Shown one piece after another: positions 40,086-45,775 of a DNA stretch of 64,000 bases. The DNA comes from Streptomyces albus subsp. albus (GTDB lineage Bacteria; Actinomycetota; Actinomycetes; Streptomycetales; Streptomycetaceae). A program made the position numbers and the translations under genes. Where the stretch lies: contig NZ_JODR01000001.1 in the NCBI RefSeq assembly GCF_000725885.1, forward strand, positions 310,001 through 374,000. The letters are read 5' to 3'. Under the pieces are notes generated by a model. The model saw only the letters and a list, made by a program, of their open reading frames with translations, searched no databases and was not told the DNA's origin. The stretch's first letter is position 1. Each line of letters begins with the position of its first letter.

Positions 40086-40107
40086 CGGGTTCGCAACGCG
40101 GCACGTA

Positions 40108-40141
40108 AACGCCCCCGACGGCCCGCCCAGTCGGGGGCGTT
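40108..40141. terminator. 12-bp hairpin just inside the prophage junction
   Basis: AACGCCCCCGAC (40108-40119) pairs perfectly with GTCGGGGGCGTT (40130-40141), and the flanks ACGT/ACGT nearly extend it. It would stop transcription from the truncated host gene before the phage cargo and may also work on the other strand in the excised circle. Confidence 0.7.
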
Positions 40142-40166
40142 CTACGTTCGCCGGACGGCTCGCATG

Positions 40167-40182
40167 GGCACGTGCCTACCAT
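40167..40182 (+). promoter_or_regulatory. Candidate promoter/operator of the cargo regulator
   Basis: The perfect palindrome GGCACGTGCC (40167-40176) directly abuts a -10-like TACCAT (40177-40182). The regulator's GTG start is 40 bases further on. The layout suggests autorepression. Confidence 0.4.
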
Positions 40183-40222
40183 CGAAAGTGGAGGGCCAGA
40201 CCCGAACCGCAGAGGTGGACTT

Positions 40223-41434
40223 GTGACCAACTGGGCAGACCTGACGACCGGCAAGCGCATCAAGCACCTACGAGGGTCCGACCTCACGCAGCAGGGTCTA
40301 GCGGAAGCTGCGGGCGTCTCGTACGCGCTCATCCAGAAGGCCGAGCAGGATCGGGGCGAACTGTCCGTCGGTTCCCTGCTCAAGCTCGCCGCCGCGCTCC
40401 GTACCGACGTGGCCGTGATCCTCGGACAGCAGGCACCGCGCCGCGGCATGGACCGCGACAGCCGGACCGCGCTCCGACAGCTGTCCGACGCTGTGCACGA
40501 GAGCGCGCTCGGCGAGTGGGGAGACCTTGACGAACCGAGCAGTGTCGACGACCTCGCCCGCGCGCGCGACCTCGCGTGGGCCGCGTACTGGGACAGCAAC
40601 ACGCCCCGCGTGGCGACCCTCGCCTCGCAGGTGCTCATGGAAGGGCAGATGCGGTACTCGGCGGCGACCGGCGACGAACGCGACCGCCTGGCGCCGATCC
40701 TCGCCAGCACGTACCGCGTCGCAGCCTCGACCGCGAACGGCTTCGGACACCGGGACCTTGCCCTGTCCGCGCTCACGTCCGCGAAGCTACTCGCGAAGCG
40801 GGCCGGCGACCCCGTCATGGGCGCGCTGCTGGAGTCCACCCTGTCGTGGATCTACCTCCGCGGCGCGAAGATGCCGCGGGCTGTCTCTGTCGCGGAGCGC
40901 GCCGCCCTCGCGATCGAGCCGTCGTTCAGCCGGCCGTCCCAGCCGGAACTACTCGCGTACGGTCGGCTGATGATCTCGGCTGCCGTGGCGGCGTCGAGGC
41001 GTGAGGACAAGAGCGCGGCCGACGACTACATTTCGCAGGCGCACGCCGCCGCGGCGAGACTCGGCACCGACGTGAAGCTGTACGGAACGTCGTTCGGGCC
41101 GACGGCGGCGAAGACGGAAGCGGTCGGGATTCACGTCGCGCTGAAGAACTACGGGCGGGCGCTCCAACTCGCCGGGCAGCCGGACATGCAGCGTCTACCG
41201 GCGAGCATGTCGAAGGTGGCGCGGAACCGGTACAAGCTCGATGTTGCCCTCGCGCAGTGCTCGGCTGGCCTGTACGACAAGGCGGCTGACACGCTGGTCG
41301 AGGTCGGCCTCGATGCGCCGGAGTGGGTGAGGCATCAGGCGTTGCCAGGGGTGATCGGGCAGCGGATCGCGAAGGTGTCGACGGCGAGGGTGCGGAACAT
41401 CAGCGAGTTGATCGGCGTCCCGTTGATCGCATGA
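40223..41434 (+). CDS. XRE-type HTH regulator with TPR-like domain (prophage cargo)
   Basis: A 403-residue regulator. Residues ~8-70 are a Cro/CI-type HTH (KRIKHLRGSDLTQQGLAEAA, then VSYALIQKAEQDRGELSVGS and LLKLAAALRTDVAVILG). The remaining ~320 residues are helical repeats with TPR character (DLALSALTSAKLLAKRAGDP, SVAERAALAIEP, ALAQCSAGLYDKAADTLVEV). Proteins of this build often head RiPP or DUF397-type cassettes in Streptomyces. GTG 40223 is chosen over an upstream in-frame start (40172) because AGAGGTGG precedes it and the HTH begins just after. It opens the plus-strand cargo operon and is its likely regulator rather than the CI-like lysogeny repressor. Confidence 0.88.
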   Translation: MTNWADLTTGKRIKHLRGSDLTQQGLAEAAGVSYALIQKAEQDRGELSVGSLLKLAAALRTDVAVILGQQAPRRGMDRDSRTALRQLSDAVHESALGEWGDLDEPSSVDDLARARDLAWAAYWDSNTPRVATLASQVLMEGQMRYSAATGDERDRLAPILASTYRVAASTANGFGHRDLALSALTSAKLLAKRAGDPVMGALLESTLSWIYLRGAKMPRAVSVAERAALAIEPSFSRPSQPELLAYGRLMISAAVAASRREDKSAADDYISQAHAAAARLGTDVKLYGTSFGPTAAKTEAVGIHVALKNYGRALQLAGQPDMQRLPASMSKVARNRYKLDVALAQCSAGLYDKAADTLVEVGLDAPEWVRHQALPGVIGQRIAKVSTARVRNISELIGVPLIA

Positions 41435-41436
41435 CG

Positions 41437-41488
41437 CCTACGGAGCGTAGGAGTTCACCGCACACCGAGTGAGTCCACTCCTACGCTC
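41437..41488. promoter_or_regulatory. Compound inverted repeat downstream of the cargo regulator
   Basis: CCTACG-GAG-CGTAGG (41437-41451) is itself a dyad, and GAGCGTAGGAGT (41443-41454) pairs perfectly with ACTCCTACGCTC (41477-41488) over 12 bp. The two structures are mutually exclusive and share the CGTAGG motif three times. It may be a regulator operator, an attenuator or a terminator between the regulator and the next gene; TGTCTCTTC follows. Confidence 0.5.
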
Positions 41489-41529
41489 TGTCTCTTCACC
41501 ATGAGTGATCGCGGCACCACTATTGGCGC

Positions 41530-42006
41530 ATGGTCAGCACTGAGAGCGGATCAAAGCAGGGGTCAACTCCGGTTCGCAGGACAGAAGGCGAGCGGAAGCG
41601 GCGGCAGGCGCTCGCCGACGGCGCCACCGGCATCATGCCGGGCGAGGCCAACGCGCCGAAGGGCGTCGACCGCTTCCGTGTCGTGATCTACCTGTGTGCC
41701 GCCGCGAACACCAGCCTCACCGCACCGCGCCGGGAGTGCACCGAGTACGCCGCCGCGTTCGGCTGGGAAGTCGCCGACGTGATCGAGGACCGGTTCGGCC
41801 TGCTCCCGCCTGACGGGCGCGACGGCCTCGCGCGAGCCCTCGACATGATCGAGGCGAAGGAAGCCGGCGCCGTCCTCACCCCGTGGCGGTCGATGATCTC
41901 GACGGTGCCGCAGGAGTACGACGAGGTCGCCCGCGACGTAGAGAAGCGCGGCGGGTTCCTTCACGTGATGGACTCCGACCGGCCCCGCCGTCGCCTGCCA
42001 TGCTGA
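41530..42006 (+). CDS. Resolvase-fold-like protein lacking the catalytic serine
   Basis: A 158-residue protein. Residues ~50-150 follow the serine-recombinase N-terminal fold: FRVVIYLCAAANTSLTAPRR for the first strand and loop, CTEYAAAFGWEVADVIEDRF, ARALDMIEAKEAGAVLTPWR, and VARDVEKRGGFLHVMD. The catalytic Ser of the usual Y-x-R-V-S-T motif is replaced (YLCAAA), and no DNA-binding domain follows, so it is not an integrase. The start may be 41530 or the internal ATG 41635. The next gene overlaps its end. Its role in the cargo operon is unknown; a regulatory or scaffold use of the fold is conceivable. Confidence 0.65.
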   Translation: MVSTESGSKQGSTPVRRTEGERKRRQALADGATGIMPGEANAPKGVDRFRVVIYLCAAANTSLTAPRRECTEYAAAFGWEVADVIEDRFGLLPPDGRDGLARALDMIEAKEAGAVLTPWRSMISTVPQEYDEVARDVEKRGGFLHVMDSDRPRRRLPC

Positions 42007-42383
42007 GCGCGGCGGCCATGCTGGAAAACGTCACCGCGGGTTTCTGGTGCGAGTGGTGGTACTACGACTCGACCGCGCCGGACCCGCGCCACGTACAAGC
42101 CTTGCCCGTTGCCGCGCCGCAGAACGCGTTGCGGTGGGCCCGGGTCGGACTCGGCGTCATCGCGTCGGCCCTCGACGAACCGGCGTCGTCGTACGCGTTC
42201 GACTGGCTGGGCTCGGACCCGCGGCAGGCCGAGCAGCAGCTCGCCCGCGGGGAGCCGTTCACATTCACCGTGACGTGCCGCGAGACGCGGTTCGAGTGGA
42301 CGGCCCGCCCGGCCACGTTCCTGCCACTGATCGGCGGCATACCTCGCCCGCACGGCGCCCGCGGGGGTGCGCCGTGGGAGTGA
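42000..42383 (+). CDS. Unrecognised small cargo protein 1
   Basis: A 127-residue protein (109 more or less if ATG 42018 is used) with an aromatic-rich start (NVTAGFWCEWWYYDSTAPDP), helical middle (ALRWARVGLGVIASALDEPA) and a strand-rich end (FTFTVTCRETRFEWTARPAT). I recognise no family. ATG 42000 overlaps the preceding gene by seven bases and the gene ends in a four-base overlap with the next, so it is part of the coupled cargo operon. There is no signal peptide or membrane helix. Confidence 0.6.
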   Translation: MLSAAAMLENVTAGFWCEWWYYDSTAPDPRHVQALPVAAPQNALRWARVGLGVIASALDEPASSYAFDWLGSDPRQAEQQLARGEPFTFTVTCRETRFEWTARPATFLPLIGGIPRPHGARGGAPWE

Positions 42384-42688
42384 AGCCAATGGAGCTGTGG
42401 GCCCGCTTCACGTTCGAGCGTGGATCGTGCCACCGGTGCGAGCGTACGGGGCTGCCTGTGGCGGAGCTGGGCACGATGGAGGCCCGGGGCCTGACAGTGC
42501 CGTTCCGGGCCTGTCACTGGTGCATCTTCCGTATCGAGCAACTGCATTGGGTCGAGGCCGAGCGGGCTCGACTGCGTGCCGGTGGGCCCCTGCCGGAGCA
42601 GCAGGCGCGCCCCCATCCTAAGCGGCGGGCGTTGTGCGTGCCCGGAATCCCGCTGCGCATCGGGCGTCTGCTCAAGGCGTCCGCCTAG
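42380..42688 (+). CDS. Unrecognised small cargo protein 2 with two CxxC pairs
   Basis: A 102-residue protein with CHRCERTGLP (~17) and CHWCIFRIEQLHW (~45), two CxxC pairs suggesting a zinc site, followed by a basic tail (RPHPKRRALCVPGIPLRIGR). The GTG 42380 overlaps the upstream TGA by four bases (GTGA). It is the last gene before a 93-bp gap that leads to the acidic peptide. Function unknown; a nucleic-acid- or peptide-binding role would fit the zinc ribbon. Confidence 0.62.
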   Translation: MKPMELWARFTFERGSCHRCERTGLPVAELGTMEARGLTVPFRACHWCIFRIEQLHWVEAERARLRAGGPLPEQQARPHPKRRALCVPGIPLRIGRLLKASA

Positions 42689-42781
42689 TCTCCGCCTCTG
42701 CCGGGCTCGACGTAGGGTCGCCCGGTCGAGGCGGGTTGCAAGAAGCACCACCAGGAGCACGACCTACAGGGAGGTAGGAAC

Positions 42782-42922
42782 GTGGAAGCTCAGCCGTGGA
42801 TCATCAGTGCCGACGAGGGGAACCCGCAGGACGACAGCGACAGCGGCAACAAGCACGGCGGCGGCGGTTCGGACGAGGGCGGCAACACCTCGGACGGCTC
42901 CGGCCCGGCGGACGGCAACTGA
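42782..42922 (+). CDS. Acidic Gly/Asp-rich 46-aa peptide, candidate RiPP precursor
   Basis: The peptide starts VEAQPWIISADEGNPQ and then becomes a Gly/Asp/Ser/Asn-rich tail ending SGPADGN. It has seven Asp and three Glu against one Lys and one His, no Cys, and two Asp-Gly pairs (38-39 and 44-45), the dipeptide most prone to aspartimide formation. The GTG start has a perfect GGGAGGT 7 bases upstream, and the TGA directly abuts the GTG of a PIMT-family methyltransferase. A short leader-like N-terminus with hydrophobic PWII and a low-complexity core is typical of RiPP precursors. Precursor status is inferred from this pairing; no ATP-grasp, LanB or LanC enzyme is adjacent. Confidence 0.65.
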   Translation: MEAQPWIISADEGNPQDDSDSGNKHGGGGSDEGGNTSDGSGPADGN

Positions 42923-44101
42923 GTGAGCACCCAGGAAGTGAAGGAGGCCGGCCCCGCAGGGCTGGCCTCCGGCCTGATCGAAAAGGGCGCCCTCGTCTCT
43001 GACTGGCTGCCCGCGTTCAAGGCTGTGCCGCGTGATCTGTTCGTACCCGACCGGCTGTGGCCGGGTACGGCCGGAGGGAACCGGCAAGGCGACCTCGTCG
43101 ACCGGAACACAGACCCGGCGCGGTGGTGGGGGCTGGTCTACAGCGACCGGCCGCTCACGACGCAATGGGACGACGGCGCGCACAGCGGCGACGGCAAGGG
43201 CCGGTCGCCGACCTCGAGTAACAGCATGCCCACGATGGTGTTCTCGATGCTGCGCGAGCTCAGTGTCGAGCGTGGGTGCCGCGTGCTCGAAATCGGCACC
43301 GGCACGGGCTGGAACGCGGCGCTGCTTGCGTACCGGCTCGGGCCCGACAACGTCGTGACGGTCGAGGTCGATCCGGTCGTCGCGGAGGAGGCACGGCATC
43401 GGCTCGACGCGGTCGACCTGCTGCCCGTGTCCGTCGTCGGCGACGGTGCGCAGGGCTACCCGGACGGGGCGCCGTACGACCGGATCATCGCGACGTGTGG
43501 CCTGTCGCGGGTGCCATACGCATGGGTCCAGCAGGCGAGGCCCGGCTCGGTGATCGTCGCCCCGTGGGGCCCGCCGTATGGCGGGCAGGGCGTCGTACGG
43601 CTGACAGTGGACGAGGACGGTACGGCATCCGGTCCGCTGGTGATGTCGTCGGCGTTTATGCGGCTACGCGACCAGCGCGACCGGTTCCCGCCGACGGCGT
43701 CGTTCCCGGGCGCCGAGCAGTGGCCGGCCGACGGCGAACGGCGCACGTCGACACTGTCGCCCGACGACATGGGGGCGTGGTTCCACATGTTCACGCTCGG
43801 TGTGCAGCTGCCGGACGTGTTCTGTCGCGTCGAGTGGGGCGAGGGCAGCGCGTACCGGCTGTGGCTGCTGGAGATGTCCGGCCGCTCGTGGGCGACGGCG
43901 GACTACGCGGACGGCCGGAGCGAGTACGAGGTCGTCGAGTACGGGCCGCGGCGGTTGTGGGCTGAGGCTGAGGCCGTCATGTCTTGGTGGCGCGAGCAGG
44001 GCGAGCCGCGGTTCGAGCGGTACGGCCTGACAGTGACGCCGCAGGGCCAACACGTGTGGCTCGACCGGCCCGACAACTTGGTACCCGTGCGGGTGCCGTA
44101 G
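42923..44101 (+). CDS. PIMT-family O-methyltransferase with long C-terminal extension
   Basis: A 392-residue SAM-dependent methyltransferase of the protein-L-isoaspartyl methyltransferase family. The N-terminal block WLPAFKAVPRDLFVPDRLWP (~28-47), SSNSMPTMVFSMLREL (~98) and motif I RVLEIGTGTGWNAALLA (120-136) are diagnostic; motif II-like YDRIIATCGLSRVPYAWVQQ follows. Repair enzymes are ~210 residues; the extra ~160 C-terminal residues match the long versions that modify RiPP peptides (graspetide-, lasso- and imiditide-associated), where Asp is methylated and cyclises to aspartimide. The GTG start directly follows the peptide's stop codon. It is the last gene of the cargo operon and is followed by two strong hairpins. 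Confidence 0.88.
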   Translation: MSTQEVKEAGPAGLASGLIEKGALVSDWLPAFKAVPRDLFVPDRLWPGTAGGNRQGDLVDRNTDPARWWGLVYSDRPLTTQWDDGAHSGDGKGRSPTSSNSMPTMVFSMLRELSVERGCRVLEIGTGTGWNAALLAYRLGPDNVVTVEVDPVVAEEARHRLDAVDLLPVSVVGDGAQGYPDGAPYDRIIATCGLSRVPYAWVQQARPGSVIVAPWGPPYGGQGVVRLTVDEDGTASGPLVMSSAFMRLRDQRDRFPPTASFPGAEQWPADGERRTSTLSPDDMGAWFHMFTLGVQLPDVFCRVEWGEGSAYRLWLLEMSGRSWATADYADGRSEYEVVEYGPRRLWAEAEAVMSWWREQGEPRFERYGLTVTPQGQHVWLDRPDNLVPVRVP

Positions 44102-44143
44102 AGCTTCGCCGCGTCCCGTTCCCCCGTGCGGGACGGGCGAAGA

Positions 44144-44179
44144 GCAGGGCCCCCGGTGGGCGCAAGCTGGGGGCCCTGC
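44144..44179. terminator. Hairpin after the methyltransferase gene
   Basis: GCAGGGCCCCC (44144-44154) pairs with GGGGGCCCTGC (44169-44179) over 11 bp. It is the first of two stacked hairpins between the convergent cargo and lysis transcripts. Confidence 0.8.
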
Positions 44180-44187
44180 GTGAACGC

Positions 44188-44234
44188 AGAAAGCGCCCCC
44201 ACCGGCCGCTGTAGGCCGCGTGGGGGCGCTTTCT
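44188..44234. terminator. Strong bidirectional terminator between cargo and lysis genes
   Basis: AGAAAGCGCCCCCAC pairs with GTGGGGGCGCTTTCT over 15 bp, with a further GGCC/GGCC pairing inside. The A/T ends on both sides give U-rich tails in both directions, fitting the convergent gene order. Confidence 0.9.
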
Positions 44235-44238
44235 GGCG

Positions 44239-44541
44239 TCACTTGACGAGCTGCCACATGGAGAGGATGAGGCCGCACAGGGCGACCAGCGCGGCCACGG
44301 ACGGCAGGGGCCACCGGCCGCGTTCGAGGGCGTCGAGACGCTGCTCGGTGCGCCTCTGGCGGTCGGTCTCGCCACGCTCAACCGCGTCGAGACGCTGCTC
44401 CTGGTCAGCTAGCCGTTGCTCGGTCTGGTCGCTGCGCTGCACGAGCAGGGCGAGGGACCCGTCGACGCGAGCGAGCCCGACCTCGACAGCGGCGCGCAGC
44501 CTCTCAAGCTCGACCGCTACTTCGGTCGGGGAATCGGTCAC
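44239..44541 (-). CDS. Coiled-coil, single-TM phage protein (holin-associated, XhlA-like)
   Basis: A 100-residue protein with a long heptad-rich coiled coil (VELERLRAAVEVGLARVDGS through EQRLADQEQRLDAVERGETD to EQRLDALERG) and one C-terminal membrane helix (PSVAALVALCGLILSMWQLV). This build is that of haemolysin XhlA-type proteins encoded beside holins. Its start overlaps the stop of the upstream holin gene by four bases. It is the last gene of the late transcript, just before the terminator, and probably assists lysis. Confidence 0.75.
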   Translation of the reverse strand: MTDSPTEVAVELERLRAAVEVGLARVDGSLALLVQRSDQTEQRLADQEQRLDAVERGETDRQRRTEQRLDALERGRWPLPSVAALVALCGLILSMWQLVK

Positions 44542-44777
44542 GGTCGGTCGGCTCCCTCGCCGACCGGGCCGAGGCCGAGTCCGATGCGGTCGAGCAGGGC
44601 CTCAACGGACGGGAGCGCCATCACGCGGGCGAGGCCGCCCGCGACGGCGAGGGCGCCCGCGACCCACGGCAGGGACTCGGGTATGCCGGCCGCGTCGATG
44701 ATGGCGGGCAGGGCGACGGCGAACGCCACCACCCCTTGCAGGATCGTGCGCACGGTGCGCTTCGCGGCGTCACTCAT
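44538..44777 (-). CDS. Putative holin
   Basis: A 79-residue protein with two hydrophobic segments (ILQGVVAFAVALPAIIDAAG and LPWVAGALAVAGGLARVMAL) and short hydrophilic ends, the usual actinophage holin layout. It lies directly downstream of the endolysin gene (43 bp) and overlaps the coiled-coil membrane gene. It would permeabilise the membrane at the end of the lytic cycle. Confidence 0.75.
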   Translation of the reverse strand: MSDAAKRTVRTILQGVVAFAVALPAIIDAAGIPESLPWVAGALAVAGGLARVMALPSVEALLDRIGLGLGPVGEGADRP

Positions 44778-44820
44778 GGTGGTGCCTCTCTTCGTGAAGT
44801 GGGGGACGAGCCACCGGTTC

Positions 44821-45705
44821 TCAGGCGTCGTCGCGGTCGGGGACTAGCCGGACCGTCACGGACTCGATGGCGGCCTCGATGCGGGCAACCAGCGCGTCAA
44901 CGTCGACCGCCGCGTCGCGGGAGGCGAGGGCCTTCGCGAGTTCGGTCACGGCGGCGGCCTGGGCGTCGAGCTTCGCGAGGATCTTCGTCGAGTTGTCGGC
45001 GGCGAGGTGGGCGTACGCGTAGCCGGACCCGAGCGCGGTGCGGACGCTGATCTCGCCGTCCTGCAACCCCTTCTGCTTCGGGAACGTCTTCGGAACCCAT
45101 GCGCCGAGCTTCACGGCGTCGTCGAGCTTCATCTCGTCTTCCTCCTGGTGCTGGGCGCCGCCGGCCCACGCGCGCAGCGCGGCGCGGTCGGCGAACTGGC
45201 CGATGTTGGTGTCGATGGGGCGGTCGGTGTACTGGTGGAACAGCCACTTGGCCTGTACGCCGGGTTGGCCCGCGCTCACTCCGTAGTGCGCGATCCACAG
45301 CGCGTCGCCCGCCTGCGAGGTGGTGTCCCGGCGGCGCCAGTAGTCGACGTTGCAGTACAGGCCGACGCGGTGCGTCTCCCCCCGGAGCTTCTTGACCTCG
45401 GCGATGAACTGGTCCTTGTCCGCGCAGCTCACGCGCGGGTCTTCCCAGTCGGCCCACAGCGGGTCGCCCTCGACGCTGGCGGCCTGCTCGACGAAGTACG
45501 CGGCTTGGGCCTTCATGTCGCCGGGGCGTAGGAAGTGGTAGAAGCCGGTGACCAGCCCGGCGGCGCGGGCCCGCTGCGCCTGGGCGCGCATCTTGGGGTT
45601 CGTGTAGCTGGTGCCCTCGGTGGCCTTCACGAACACGAAGTCGAGGCCCTTCGTGCTGTAGGTGGTCGGCTGGTACGACGACACGTCGATGCCGCGCACG
45701 GTCAT
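44821..45705 (-). CDS. GH25 lysozyme endolysin
   Basis: A 294-residue endolysin. Residues 1-185 are a glycoside hydrolase family 25 domain: RGIDVSSYQPTTYSTKGLDF, FVFVKATEGTSYTNPKM, AGLVTGFYHFLRPGD, PLWADWEDPRVSC (acidic catalytic residues), and LWIAHYGVSAGQPGVQAKWL. It cleaves the beta-1,4 bond of peptidoglycan. The C-terminal ~100 residues are not a recognised wall-binding domain; they contain a helical segment (NSTKILAKLDAQAAAVTELAK). No signal peptide is present, consistent with release through the holin. Confidence 0.92.
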   Translation of the reverse strand: MTVRGIDVSSYQPTTYSTKGLDFVFVKATEGTSYTNPKMRAQAQRARAAGLVTGFYHFLRPGDMKAQAAYFVEQAASVEGDPLWADWEDPRVSCADKDQFIAEVKKLRGETHRVGLYCNVDYWRRRDTTSQAGDALWIAHYGVSAGQPGVQAKWLFHQYTDRPIDTNIGQFADRAALRAWAGGAQHQEEDEMKLDDAVKLGAWVPKTFPKQKGLQDGEISVRTALGSGYAYAHLAADNSTKILAKLDAQAAAVTELAKALASRDAAVDVDALVARIEAAIESVTVRLVPDRDDA

Positions 45706-45775
45706 GGTGCTGCTCCTTGGGCATGAAGAAACGCCCTCGGCGCGGTGCCGGGGCGTGCGGTCGGAACGTGCGGGG

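Noticed and set aside
39826..40530. Fused 234-residue protein joining the host membrane gene to phage sequence
   Set aside because: The frame stays open across the junction by chance; after residue ~76 it overlaps the phage regulator in another frame and has no domain character.
41501..41686. Small 61-codon plus-strand frame at the start of the resolvase-like gene
   Set aside because: It overlaps the longer frame that has the recognisable fold, and its Ser/Arg/Pro-rich product is shadow-like.
41530..42006. Prophage integrase
   Set aside because: Only an N-terminal resolvase-like fold is present, the catalytic serine is missing and there is no DNA-binding domain; the integrase must be beyond the right edge.
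42782..42922. Lanthipeptide or FxLD-type precursor
   Set aside because: The peptide has no Cys, and no lantibiotic dehydratase, cyclase or ATP-grasp gene lies nearby.
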